This document shows positions 46,481-56,909 of a stretch of DNA of 64,000 nt, piece after piece. The DNA is from Phytophthora colocasiae (taxonomy: Eukaryota > Oomycota > Peronosporomycetes > Peronosporales > Peronosporaceae). A model generated the notes under the pieces. It was not told the DNA's origin. It worked only from the letters and a program-made list of their open reading frames with translations, and made no database searches. Position numbers and translations under genes: made by a program. Where the stretch lies: the NCBI GenBank assembly GCA_018806915.1, contig JAGKQI010000098.1:3162001-3226000 (forward strand). Direction: 5' to 3'. Position 1 is the stretch's first letter. The number at the start of each line of letters is the position of its first letter.

Positions 46481-47785
46481 TTAAATGATTCCGAGCACAC
46501 GCAGGCGACTCTCGTACTCCGTTTGACCGATGTAGCAGCCGATCAAAGCGCGATCTCCACCTTGGAAGGCGTGACGGCCGTGCATCACACGCTGGTTGTC
46601 CACGACCATCATCTCACCCACGAGTAGTTTCTTGCAGAACTCCATCTCCGGTCGACGCATGACTTCCAGCAGCTTACGGTGTGCCTGGTAGAATTCTCCC
46701 ACCTCTTCGAAGCTCAGGTGCGTTAGAGGAGCACGGTCGTAGTCGTTGTGGCGGAACTGCACGACGTTGCCAGCATAGTCTACGCGGATGAGCGGTTCCA
46801 TCGTCGCGTAGTGGGCGTCATTGTCCACAGTGAAGTACGGCAGCGGCGTCGTAGCCAGCACACGGAAAGCCTCCGGGTTCTCCCTTCGGAGCGTCTCCAC
46901 CACGTGGAACGAGTCCACATAGCGGCTTTCACCACCTTCACCAGCTTGAGCAGCACAGTTGAAGATCTGCAAGCCAGGCGGATCGCGGATGTACGTGCCG
47001 TCCGTGTGATGCAACAGCTCCAAGTTCGTCGAAGCCGTGTCATTGTATCCCTCAGCTTCGTTCGTCGGGTTCGTCGTCCACATGGTGCCGTAGATCGTGC
47101 GCAACACGAAGCCGATCCTCTTAGAGAACTTCTCTGTGGCCTCCATAGTGTTGGGCGTTCCAGACACGCGTACCAAGCCGTACTTGTACAGGTCGCGCAT
47201 GAGCGGCTCAATGTTGTCCACAGACTTGCTGTAGTCGTGCGTGGGCAACTCAAAGTCGTCACCAGCCCACAGTTCCTTGGTAGTCAGACGTGGCTGACGG
47301 TATGACTTCGGGTAAGGCGCCGTTACCTCGTCCTCCGCGTTGCCACCATCCAGTGCGTACGCATGGTCACGGAGCCACTGCGCGTCGAATTGACTGGCCG
47401 TGCACGGGGTGCCGCGCACGGGCGCGTTCCAGTCGATAGCGACGGCGCCGCCGTTCGTGACTTCTAGCCGGTGGAACGGCGTGTCTATTGGGATGGAAGC
47501 CGTGTCCAGTTGACGTTGACGCGTATCCGGGTGCGTGCAGAGCTCGCATTGGCAATGGTCACGCAGCCAGAGCTTGTGGAACTTGGCGGTGGCGCCGTCC
47601 TCGAACGTGACGCGTACGGCCTGTTCGCCGGCCAGTTCCGCCACTTTCGTGACGCGTTCGCCCTCCAGCTGCTTGTCAGGGAAGGCGGACGCGAACGTGC
47701 GCGCTCCCCAGGGCCGCAACGCGCCGGACACGGCGACATTCGTCTGCAACACGTTGCGCAACGGACGGATCGCTTGAAGACGCAT
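46481..47785 (-). CDS. Gamma-butyrobetaine/trimethyllysine dioxygenase-like enzyme
   Basis: 434 residues from the ATG at 47785, whose product opens with a mitochondrial-type presequence (MRLQAIRPLRNVLQTNVAV...). An N-terminal zinc-binding domain (LWLRDHCQCELCTHPDTRQR) precedes a TauD-type 2-oxoglutarate/Fe(II) oxygenase domain. The iron ligands are His and Asp in LLHHTDGTY (about residue 258) and the distal His in QRVMHGRHAF (about 405). This domain pair is that of carnitine-biosynthesis hydroxylases (BBOX1/TMLHE); I cannot choose between them. The frame continues upstream to 48091 but that part looks non-coding. It is convergent with the kinase gene, 188 bp apart. Confidence 0.9.
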   Translation of the reverse strand: MRLQAIRPLRNVLQTNVAVSGALRPWGARTFASAFPDKQLEGERVTKVAELAGEQAVRVTFEDGATAKFHKLWLRDHCQCELCTHPDTRQRQLDTASIPIDTPFHRLEVTNGGAVAIDWNAPVRGTPCTASQFDAQWLRDHAYALDGGNAEDEVTAPYPKSYRQPRLTTKELWAGDDFELPTHDYSKSVDNIEPLMRDLYKYGLVRVSGTPNTMEATEKFSKRIGFVLRTIYGTMWTTNPTNEAEGYNDTASTNLELLHHTDGTYIRDPPGLQIFNCAAQAGEGGESRYVDSFHVVETLRRENPEAFRVLATTPLPYFTVDNDAHYATMEPLIRVDYAGNVVQFRHNDYDRAPLTHLSFEEVGEFYQAHRKLLEVMRRPEMEFCKKLLVGEMMVVDNQRVMHGRHAFQGGDRALIGCYIGQTEYESRLRVLGII

Positions 47786-49392
47786 TTCAGTCGACGGTTT
47801 GCTGGAGACGGTGGGACCTTCTAGTGGCGCGGAGAACTCGAGAGTGAAGTGACGAGAGTGAAGTGACGCAAGCGCCGGCACTTGCTGCTTGAAGCTGCCA
47901 GAGACACGAGGACGAGGAGGACGATGCCTTGACCCTGTCGGTGATTCGCAAGCTCGTGACGCACCAATCTGATTCCGATGCAAATTTGGTCGGACTAAAT
48001 TGGCACAAACCATCCCACTGCCGATCCGGCGATGCTGACGTGGCGTTTCGGTGGAAATAGCGCCGTACACACACGCCCGCGGCCTGCGCACATGCTCGTG
48101 CCAATTTTCAGTCCCGAAAGGGTTTGATTTACTATAGCACTACGGCAGTACTCCTTTTCCATGACTAAAGTAGTACTATAGTACTATGGAACTTCTAGCT
48201 CGAAAAGGCTACCTGCCGCGCGGCGTGGTGCTGAACTTGGAGTCCGCGGTTGACTAGCTGTACTAGGGAACGGAGAACGCCTAGCTCGACTTGACGCTGC
48301 AGGTGACCTTGCTGCCCCGAGAGTAGGCTGTTGAGATGTAGATGGCGCTGGAATTGGATTCGACCGTGCACTGGCAGTTACTGCTGGTGGTGTCCGCCGT
48401 CGTATTGGTCCTGGAGGTGGTGGTGTTCTCGTTGGTGTTCGAATGCGCTCAGGGTACGGCGATACACGAGCTGAATGTGGCGATGCACGCGTGCGAGCCA
48501 TTCCGCGCACCATTCGCCGTCGAAGTGTCAGCTGATCGAAAGCCTCTTGCGGCCCCAAGCGACACGTGAGACTGAGAATCCATTGCCGTGTTGATGCAGG
48601 AAAAGTTGCTGGTGCGCTCTGCTTTGCAGCGCGCAATTGAAACCTATCTTCGGTAATGTTTCCTTTTGATTTATGATGGTCATTGAGCGTGGGCGATTAA
48701 CCAATCGATCAATCCAGTTTTGAGTAGAACTCACAATATGAGAGTCGATAGCGACCCGAGGTGCAGCAACTCTCCCATGCGGCATATTAGTAGTTGCTAT
48801 AGTATCATTACTATAGTAAATAGTAGTTCAAGCCGTTCTGATTCTATACTAGTTTGCAATCAATAGTAATTCACTCTATCTACTATCGAACTACTTCCGG
48901 TATCAAACTGGAATGGACATAGATGCACTCATCAGCGTATTTAATGGCGTCCGTAGTCAACAAACCGATCGTGCTGGCCCCATGCGTCACCCCGAGCTGC
49001 ATCGCCTACTGGTAGACCTGAACAGCAGCTACCAGTCTCTCAACTGATCGCAACATCGCATCAATATCAACTTGTGGTCCAACCTATTCTTAAAGCCACA
49101 ATGAGCCAGCGAGATGCATACGGGGAGTCGCTAGAGGACTTTGCACCACGTGAAAGGGAGAGCTGTGAAACACAATGGAATTTGGTCTCTTGAACCTCCT
49201 GCTGAAGACCAATGGAGTAGATTTTGACCAATCACATCGAGCCGTTGATTGGACTGGCGATTGACCAATCACCCTTGTTGTCCAATTTTGACTGAAAATG
49301 ACAAAAAAATAGAACATATCTCTTAACGCACACTCAGCGTAAGCCAATCAGATCAAACAAGTACCATTTCTCATAAATCACACTCAGTGTTA
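47786..49392. other. Spacer with short repeats
   Basis: No convincing gene. A direct repeat of GTGAAGTGACG(A/C)(G/A) near 47845-47871 precedes the dioxygenase start (promoter side). CTATAGTA-type palindromic words cluster at 48130-48190 and 48790-48900. CCAATCAC is repeated around 49222-49272. Confidence 0.45.
48744..48769. repeat. 26-bp copy of the lactonase gene 3' end
   Basis: GTCGATAGCGACCCGAGGTG plus six more bases are identical to 31239-31264 inside the last codons of the lactonase gene, 17.5 kb away, in the same orientation. Confidence 0.85.
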
Positions 49393-49397
49393 AAAAC

Positions 49398-49593
49398 TGT
49401 TGAGCTGCATCGTGTCACAGATGGTGTACTGAACACAAAGGCAACTTGCATCTAGAAGAGAGTGATGGTCATCGAAGCTTCGCGAAGTGCTGATCGAGTT
49501 TGACAGGATTCTAGAATGCAGAACGAACGCTAGATCTTACGTGTAAAACTGCCATTTTACGCTGCATCAGTAAGAAGTGTTCAAGTTGTTTTT
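49398..49593 (+). repeat. 5' LTR of Copia-2
   Basis: 196 bp, flanked on the left by AAAAC and on the right by the primer-binding site. Confidence 0.88.
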
Positions 49594-49603
49594 GGTTATG
49601 AGA
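49594..49603 (+). other. Copia-2 primer-binding site, half-tRNA type
   Basis: GGTTATGAGA matches the GGTTATGAG core of the sites in Copia-1 and Copia-3 directly after the LTR. The CC after GAG has mutated or varies. The included ATG (49598-49600) opens a frame. Confidence 0.65.
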
Positions 49604-49733
49604 CCAAACACGCGTTGGATTTCAACGACGTCGTGCGGGAGGACAATTATTTCCTCTGGGAACTCAACTGCTGCATGACTCGCGAGGAAAGACCTGTTGG
49701 AAAGACCAGAGGAGATGAAACCAGTGGATGCAG
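49604..49733 (+). pseudogene. Copia-2 Gag N-terminal fragment
   Basis: Frames here give LDFNDVVREDNYFLWELN, then LARKDLLE and MKPVDAAKR: a copia Gag (UBN2-type) start broken by indels. The last piece joins in frame to ETAEWKAADFKALAV at 52682 once the MULE is removed. Confidence 0.6.
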
Positions 49734-50017
49734 CAAAGCGGGGAGAACGCGTTAATGGCACACAAAAGTGTTGTTTCCGTACAACAAACGTGTGTCAGCA
49801 CACCAAACGTGTGTCAGCACAGCAAAGTGCGTTAATTTCACACTAAAACATCACGGGCGCAGGTTTCTGTCTAAAATGGTTCTTTTCTGCTGAGGAGCGG
49901 GTTCGGGCTGCGGACTGCTCGCGCAGCCAACCAGCGCTCGCAATTGTTGCGCGTCATGCTCGACGATCGCAGGGCTGGTAGAGGGCGTCATCTGCCGTCG
50001 AAAGCACCCGAGCGATA

Positions 50018-50426
50018 ATGCCCAGGCGTCTTGACTGGCGCGAGAGGGCGGTCAACCTGGACGCGGCGCCTGCCGAGAAGCTGCTGGAGGAGCTGAAGAC
50101 GTACGAGGTCACGCACAGCAGCACCATTGCGTGTGCAATCGTATAATGCTCTGTTTACAGCCTTTGAAGACTCAGCTGGCTATCTGTTCCTAATGTGCTT
50201 TTTCCACCTAATGGAAAACGTTCACAAGGCGATGCGAGGTTTTCCCTCGGGTGTGGCGGCAATGGTCGTGACAGATTTGTACAAAATGCACTTCGCCAGG
50301 ACGCAGGAGGCGTTCGTTCAAGCGAGGGATGCAATTTTGCTCCGTAGCTTCGGAAACAGGGAAACCCTTCCACTTCTGGGCGCTTTCAGCAGAAACCCTC
50401 GTTCGAAGGACGCGAGACATGCATAG
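50018..50426 (+). pseudogene. MULE transposase remnant
   Basis: The first part (ATG at 50018, MPRRLDWRERAVNLDAA...LEELKTYEVTHSSTIA) looks like the N-terminus of oomycete MULE proteins. After about 50135 the frame at 50127-50426 carries a C-terminal block (YLFLMCFFHLMENVHKAMRG, VVTDLYKMHFARTQEAFVQARDAIL) typical of MULE transposases. The zinc-finger and most of the DDE core between them are missing, so the element cannot move itself. Confidence 0.6.
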
Positions 50427-50698
50427 AGGAGGGTTACTGTCGCTGTCGGAAGAGCATGAGTTTGATCCCGCGTGTGCTGGAGCTCGCCAAGTGGTTTGTT
50501 TCGAATGCGACCTCCTCGCATCGCTGTTGCCCCGAACAAAGAGGGAATTGCTAGATGGGCCCAGCACTGAGTTACGAGTAATATCTTTCTATAGATCGCT
50601 CCAGCACTTCGGTAACTGACTTTTCACCACTTCTGATTGTGTTTAGAGTACTACAGCACAAGTGCGAGCTACATGTACGTGAGAGAATTCTTAACAGC

Positions 50699-52311
50699 CT
50701 ACACACTGTCGTCCTGCAGGGAATCTTCGGCCGACGCCGACCAGCACTCATCACACATGCAAGTGAACCAGGTCTCATCACCGTAGTTCACTGTGATCTG
50801 CGCACCAGCTTTGACATCCTTCAGCATCCGGACTAGCACCTTGACCTCGGAGCCGTTCTGAAACTCCACGAAAGCAGCGTTGGGGTTGCAGGAGTGACTG
50901 AGGAAGCGCGTAATAGCCCCGCAGCGCAGTGCGTCAATGTAGACATACTTCTTGCGCTGAGACTTGGCATTCATCAGCAGCGTATAGCCGCTGTTCTGTT
51001 TAACGGCGACGGGCGGCTGTCCCGGGACTACTGCGTCGTACTCGGTCAGCTCCCCAGCGTACTCCCCTACAATGTCCCCGACGTCCATGTCGGCCGTGGT
51101 GTAGACACTTAGCCCGACGCGGCCAGTGTCAAAGAGTTTTAAAGTGTCGCGAACGCGGGGGGCGTTGCTGCACAGCGCCCCCAAATTACAGCAGCTCTCC
51201 GTGCAGTACACAGCCGCAGCCGAATTTTCGCAAGTATCGATGAAGCAGTCCCCCTCACATGTACACTTCCCGTAGTCCCCTAAGTCTGGAAACACAACTC
51301 CGCTCGGTACGTTACATTTGATTCGGTCTACCCCAGCAGGCCAAGGAACCTCTGCGTGAGCGAACCTCCCATCGTGGACTGGTGCCACGTACGCCTTCCG
51401 TCTCTCGTGAAGATCGACCAGCCGTAAGCGCACAGCAGGTAATGCAAGCAGCTGCTTCATCTTCAGTGCAGTCACCGTATGGGCATGGTGGATCCGGTCC
51501 CCACTTCGAGTGACAGCGCACTTGCGCTGGTCACGGCGCTTCCTGGACCTGGCAACATGCCACTCTCCCGCGCGCCGCTTCTTCTGGTGTCGAATACGGT
51601 CTCTTGCATACCGGTTAGGCACGCTACTGAGGTACGCCTTTGCGTCCAGCAACTCGCTATCCGTGGGGGCCGGGCTAGCTTCTGCAACAAGTAGTGAATC
51701 AGATAGTCAGACACCAAATCGATGACAGTCAACTTACGCGTGGACGGCGCGATGGAATCCTCGGGTACACGAGAAGGACTGGAGTCTTCGGCAACTTCTC
51801 CTTCGCTGTCGGGTCTGCTGCAGTGAGCGACGGATGTGCTGGACGACGCGGCGTCAATGGATTTGTATGTCGCATGGCTTGTGCTCTCTTTGTCCGGCTG
51901 TGTCCCTCCCGGTAAAATTCGCTCTCGTTGAAGTGCTACTTCGCGATGCGCTGAGGAGATTGCCCCCTGTACGAGTGCGGCCAATGCGGAATTCAATGTG
52001 CTGGAGCGGGTCGGCGCTGAAAAGCGTCCGGGCGTGAGTTGGTAGGTCCGCAGCTTGCGCCACTTTGCACTGACGTCGTCGACATGGTTGCCCAGCGCGT
52101 CCGCAGTCCGGCGCATCATGTTATCGAGCGGCAGAAGCTCTTCGGTATCCACGCGCACTGGATACAGGTCGTCCTGGGGGTCTACCAGGATTACGACGGC
52201 CGAGCGAAGGCCGCGCTTGTCTCCACAGACGAACATTCGGGAAAAATACTCGATCCGATCACCAGCAGCCAGAGTTTCCGCTGGAAGCTGCAATCCTGTG
52301 AGTCCCGGCAT
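50699..52311 (-). CDS. SET-domain protein (histone-lysine methyltransferase-like), two exons, MULE cargo
   Basis: Exon 1 is 52311-51738 and exon 2 is 51681-50699, joined by a 56-nt intron (GTAAGT...TTGCAG), giving 518 residues. The N-terminal half has no known domain. A cysteine-rich pre-SET/AWS-like region (GKCTCEGDCFIDTCEN, CTESCCNLGALCSN) precedes a SET domain with VGEYAGEL, IDALRCGAITRFLSHSCNPN and ITVNYGD, then a post-SET CMCDECW. All signature residues for S-adenosylmethionine and lysine binding seem present. Such enzymes methylate histone lysines; target unknown. I use the ATG at 52311 (MPGLTGLQ), which follows two inverted repeats. The whole gene lies between MULE ends, so it moved as cargo. 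Confidence 0.8.
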
Positions 52312-52398
52312 CGTGCCGCTGCGAGTGAGGGATGGCCGCTCGTGGATCGGGCCGTGGCCACTGCCTGGAACTGGAAGTGTGCTCGATAGTGCTGGTCG

Positions 52399-52434
52399 GC
52401 GTGTCAAATGTGGTGTGTGCCACATTTGACACGC
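52399..52434. repeat. Perfect 15-bp inverted repeat upstream of the SET gene
   Basis: The arms GCGTGTCAAATGTGG and CCACATTTGACACGC enclose a 6-nt loop TGTGTG, about 90 bp upstream of the SET ATG. It may be an operator-like or hairpin element. Confidence 0.9.
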
Positions 52435-52483
52435 ATACATTCTGGCCACCTTCGTGCGACAACATCTACTGTCGTGTTCGTAG

Positions 52484-52516
52484 CGTGGGAAAAGTGTGGA
52501 CCACACCTTTTCCCAC
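52484..52516. repeat. Second inverted repeat upstream of the SET gene
   Basis: CGTGGGAAAAGTGTGG pairs with CCACAC-C-TTTTCCCACG (one bulged base, 1-nt centre), about 175 bp upstream of the SET ATG. Confidence 0.88.
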
Positions 52517-52681
52517 GTGGGCGTCGCGCAGACCTGCGACACGACACCGACGCCGTTGGAGCGTAGCCAGGGCTGCGATTTGCAGGCCAGAATGCACCGG
52601 CAATGTTTTTGTGTGCTCAAATCGCGGTAAGATTTGGCGTGATCGTCAGAGATTTTTGTGTATTTTTAACGTTTTCTCCAA

Positions 52682-53183
52682 AGCGGGAGACCGCAGAGTG
52701 GAAAGCCGCCGACTTCAAGGCGCTGGCTGTGATCTCCAAGTTGCTGAGTCCAGTTATCAATCAATGATTAGAGAGTGTTCGTCGGCTCAAGAAGCGTGGA
52801 AGACGCTACGTGACTTTTTCGTCAGGAAGAACTTGCATAACCGAGTGTTGCTCCGTAAGCAGCTACATGAATTTGAAATGGCATTTGGAGCGGATTTGCT
52901 AGATGACCTACTCAAGTTTGATGACCTATGTTTGCGACTTTCTGCTGTTGGTGACGATTTAAGTGGTGATGAAAAGCTGGTGATTATGTTGGGGAGCTTG
53001 TCGAGTGAATACGATGCGATGGTGAAGATCGTTGAGGCATATTCGTCGGTGACGCTTATGGACGCTAAGGAGATGCTGAGCCGTAAGTTCGGGGCGCTGC
53101 AGAAGCGAGACACACAGGAGGAAGTATTTAATGCTCATGCGCAAGGTTCGCGTGGACAAGGAAGCAGTGAGCGAGGTAGATGA
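52682..53183 (+). pseudogene. Copia-2 Gag, main part
   Basis: After the MULE the Gag continues ETAEWKAADFKALAVISKLLSPV, shifts frame near 52752, then runs YQSMIRECSSAQEAWKTLRDFF, LRKQLHEFEMAFG, LGSLSSEYDAMVKIVE and LMDAKEMLSRKFGAL, which is classic UBN2/copia Gag. No zinc knuckle is left, because the frame ends at 53183. Confidence 0.8.
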
Positions 53184-54525
53184 AATCTTGACCGTGGAAG
53201 AGGTGCAGGTGGTCGAGGCGGCCAGATCGATATTGTACCATCATGACTTAGCCTGTAAATGGTGGGTGAAGCTCTTAGTACGGCTGTGTATGTGACCAAC
53301 CGCATACCCAATATGGCTCGCCCGCAAACTACACCTTACGAAGTTTTCACTAGTAAGCCTGATCTTAGCCACCTGTGAGTTTTCGACTCAAGGGGGCACG
53401 TTCACATTGATAAAGTAAGTGGGATTCTCGTGGTCATGAATGCATATTTCTCGGGTATGCTACTGGCTCGAAAGCTTATCGCGTTTGGGATGTCAATGAT
53501 AAGCGCATTATGACGACTAGGGCAATCACGTGTTGATACCTATCGCACGGTTGTGCACGTGACGAAGCAAGCTCCGTTGGAGGTCGATGAAGATACATAT
53601 ATATATGTATGAATACGCTACAGCAGCCTAATGGATCTGCTTCGCTTGTGACGGACAATGGTGATGACGTTGACATGGGTCAGACTGAAGATGATCCCGT
53701 CCACATGGACGTAGACGCAGTACCAGACGCACTGGTTCGGTGTGAGGGATGTGAGATGTCGCAGAGGGGGAGACGGCGGTGAAAACCCAGTTTCAATTCC
53801 GAGATCAAGCGCTCAAGCTGCTCGACAGCTCACTAACCAACCTTCATTACCTTAATCAGCTCTCGTTCCATTGTCCGTGCGCTCCGGCCAGAACTCGCTA
53901 AGTGAACGTCTCGTGTTTGGACCGATTAGACCTCGTCAAGTTCGTACTCGGCGCAGCAGCAATCACCGCTCCTCACAAGTGCTCAAGAATCAGACACACC
54001 AGCGTTACCTGCATTACCGTCCAGTGACTGGGGAGCCCGGACGATTGCTGCTGGACAATGGTGAAAACAGTGGACAAGATGCCATGGAAAATGGCTACAC
54101 CTCGGACGGTAGTATTGCTAAGCCGAACACCAAGCAACTAAGGATTGATGACAAGTATGAGATTGCATTTGCTGCCTCCGAAAGCGTCCCCAACTCATTT
54201 CGTGAAGCATGCATTCTGCTGGTTGAGGCAATCCGTGCTGAAATCCGTGCTCATGGGCGGAACCACACCTGGAACTTAGTTTACCGACCGACCGGCGTCC
54301 GTGTAATTGGACACAAATGGGTATTTGCTCTTAAGCGAGACGAGTATGGCAACATTATTCGGTACAAGGCGAGACTTGTTGCTCTCGGTTGTTTTCTGGC
54401 GTTCGGAGTGGATTACGCGTCAATCTATTCACCGGTTGCCGGTTTGAATACCGTACGCATTTTCTTGACTGTGTGCGGCTAGTTTGGTTTCGGGGTAAAA
54501 CAATACGATGTGGAGACTGCTTTCC
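53184..54525 (+). pseudogene. Copia-2 integrase remnant and first part of RT
   Basis: Pieces read as integrase C-terminal part (VYVTNRIPNMARPQTTPYEVF, then stops) and, from 54160, RT (NHTWNLVYRPTGVRVIGHKWVFALKRDEYG, RYKARLVALG, YSPVAGLNTVRIFL). A TAG at 54480 sits in the RT frame, which then goes on to KQYDVETAFL, where Harbinger-2 interrupts it. Protease and most of integrase are deleted. Confidence 0.8.
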
Positions 54526-54845
54526 TAAGGCCCTGGTTCGTCCGTCTGGGGCTGGTGCTGGGGATTCCCGTGCCCTAATCCCCTTGGCCGCCCAGACGCC
54601 TTGGTATATCCTCTGCGACTCGATATCTCGTCATATCGACTATTTCCTATCTGCGGCGCGCTGTGGCCACTCAAGGTGAGCGATGAAGCGCGCACGATGC
54701 TTGACGACCTCGTTCGAGCGCCGTTGCGGACACCAGCCATTTGCAGCAGAGTAAGTGAGGCACCAAACGCTACTGTCCACTCGTCTAACGTCTTGTGCTT
54801 TATGAACCAGCAGAACGAAGCTCAGTTCAGTTCTTGTCCGCTGCC

Positions 54846-55787
54846 ATGAACGGTCTTCTTTCTCCTGTGCCGACTCCAGAAGAGCAATCCAGACCACACA
54901 CCCCGCAACAAGCATCTCCACTGTGCCCGGCACCAGCCCCAAGCGTGGTCGCCCAGCTAGAGATTCTGCGCCTTTGTGGACGGATGAATTGATGAATGAG
55001 CTGTTTACAATTCGGTAAGTGTTGTGATGGTGCAGAAAAAAAATGGAGAGCACTTACGATGTATGGTGAAACAGATTTGTGACAACGAAGCCGAACTCTC
55101 ACAAGGCTAGAAACTCGGTAGAGCTTGGTGCTGCATGGATACTTGTGGCCAACATTCTGAGCAAGAGTCAAGGTAAAATCTACACAGTTGGACAATGCAA
55201 AGAGAAGCTAAAAAGGAAAGCGAAAAAAAATAATATAACTGACCGTGTTTCTCTTGTATTAGCTTAAATGGCTCCGCAGAATGTGGTCACTGTATCGTGC
55301 TCAACGGTCTGAGACGGGCAATGTCCCGAGATCGCAAGACCCCCCATGCCTTGATCTGATGCTCGAGCACTGGGCGCCGAATGAAGGACTGCAAAATACA
55401 ACTCTCTGTGACTCGACATCGAGCCACTCGGATGAGGACGAAGCGAGCCAAACTGTTGAATCGCTCACCGACAGAACGCCGTCCAATAAACGAAAGAGAA
55501 CTACAGGAGAATCCATCGAGTCATGTAATTATATCGCAATGGCGTTACTAAATGATGTTGGACTGGCTATTATGTGATGCTAATATATTTTAGACTGTGC
55601 TATAGGCCTCAAGGCACTTGCTGATGGCGTCAAGTGTGTTGGTGAAGCAATGGAGGCGAAGACAATCGATGCGCAAACTTCTACTAGCGAGCACATTCTC
55701 GCTGCGCTGGGGCGGCAAGAAGCCGCGCTGAAAACGCAAACTGAAGCTATTAACGAGCTTGTCCGCGTGCTTAGTCGTGGTGGCTAA
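54846..55787 (+). pseudogene. Harbinger-2 Myb-like accessory protein, several exons
   Basis: Pieces: a basic AT-hook-like lead (PKRGRPARDSAPLWTDELMNELFTI) up to a donor at 55015; an exon from 55075 (FVTTKPNSHKARNSVELGAAWILVANIL... VGQCKEKLK); then LKWLRRMWSLYRAQRSETGN from about 55263 to a donor near 55524; and a last exon from about 55594 (CIGLKALADGVKCVGEAME ... LVRVLSRGG) ending in TAA at 55787. The trihelical, Trp-spaced pattern is Myb/SANT-like. The start and the third junction (no normal GT donor) are unsure, so the gene may be broken. The exon limits are my reading only. Confidence 0.5.
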
Positions 55788-56909
55788 CGCCTCGCGCTCC
55801 ATAGTATAGCGACGCTATCTGGTCGCGTTTGGCTCTACTGATTTCTCTTTTGCTAGCCGTTAATACACTTTCATGCTGAATTTCTTCGTCTTCGTCTCTC
55901 GTATTTTGATCTACTGTGTCGTCGTTCAGGTCAATTAAAATATTGTGGAGTATCATAGACGCCAGTATGCAACTTGTACAATTCTTGACAGTATTTTGCT
56001 CAAATTGCCTTTGAATTAATCGAAAGCGTTGTTTTAGCATGCCAAACGCGCACTCGATAGTCATTCTAGTCGCACTATGGATGTAGTTATAGCATATTAA
56101 AAGCTGTCCACCTTCTTCTCGAGGAATATACGGCGTTAACAGTTCAGATGTTAACGTGTATCCAGCATCGGCAACGAAATGACATCCAATCGGCAAAATA
56201 CTTTTCACTGACATACCAAGATCCGACACTATCCAATTCTTTTTGTCGCTGTAAGAGCCTGGTCTCATATCGTAGTCTAAGAAACGGCGTCGAAAGTCGC
56301 AAAGTGCTTGCCTGTTGATCGCAGGATATCCGTCCTTACAATATCATCCTTCATTCTCGGCAGGTCGTGGAATTTCAAATAGAGATCCATCAATAGCCCC
56401 GCACACAAACTGAAACCCCTTAACTGAAGCAAAGCCGTTCATTACAGTATCCCATTCGGCTTGAGTTGGCGGTAGCTTAATAAACTGACGGGATTGCTTG
56501 CAAACCACGCGAAGAAGGGCGTTGATTGTTATCACTGCACACGATTTTGACATACCGAAAGATACGCCAGCCTCTTTGATGGTTCCTGAAGAGGCTAGAT
56601 AAAACATTAAGAGAGCCGCCTTCTTTTCAAATGAGTGTTCATAGCCGTTTAGAAGACCAAAGCTTGCAAATGGACGGAAGATAGTACAAATTTGCATGAA
56701 ATTGACTTGTGAGCACCGAAGATGTATGTTCACGAAACCAGCCGTCGTAGCGCTCAGACGTAAGTAGCTTTTCGAAATTAAGTTTAGTGGACTGTCCTTT
56801 GATACTCTGGGCTAGCTCTCGCTGACGAAGAGGCAACCGTAGCAGCAGCGACTGCAGCACTCTGCAAGACTAGCAGGACTGCGTCGTTTATATCCTTGTC
56901 GCCGTCCAT
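55771..56909 (-). pseudogene. Harbinger-2 transposase (DDE_Tnp_4) with premature TGA
   Basis: From the ATG at 56909 (MDGDKDINDA) the frame is lost near 56820, then goes on in 56733-56344 (FYLASSGTIKEAGVSFGMSKSCA, CGAIDGSLFEIPRP with the first D) and 56268-55771 (VADAGYTLTSELLTPY with the second D; TRMTIECAFGMLKQRFRLI with the E). Between the last two a single in-frame TGA sits where the family normally has Trp. The catalytic triad itself is intact. Non-functional unless the TGA is read through. Confidence 0.82.

Larger units (their letters stand above)
49743..52678. mobile_element. MULE transposon carrying a SET-domain gene, inserted in Copia-2 gag
   Basis: The 9-bp direct repeat CAAAGCGGG at 49734-49742 and 52679-52687 is the target-duplication length of Mutator-like elements. 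The ends are imperfect inverted repeats: GAGAACGCGTTAA....ACACAAAA on the left against GAGAAAACGTTAA....ACACAAAA on the right (reverse complement), about 19 of 25 bases. Removing the block plus one repeat restores the Copia-2 gag frame across the junction. The 2,936-bp element holds a shrunken MULE transposase remnant (plus) and a two-exon SET-domain gene (minus). Near the left end is a 19-bp tandem pair (CAAACGTGTGTCAGCACA) at about 49784-49822. Confidence 0.82.

Noticed and set aside
48184..48636. 150-codon minus-strand ORF rich in Pro/Ser/Arg
   Set aside because: Low complexity from GC-rich sequence; no domain and no start context.
52030..52430. Plus-strand ORFs opposite the SET gene
   Set aside because: Shadows of SET exon 1; the minus strand has a full gene with an intron and SET motifs.
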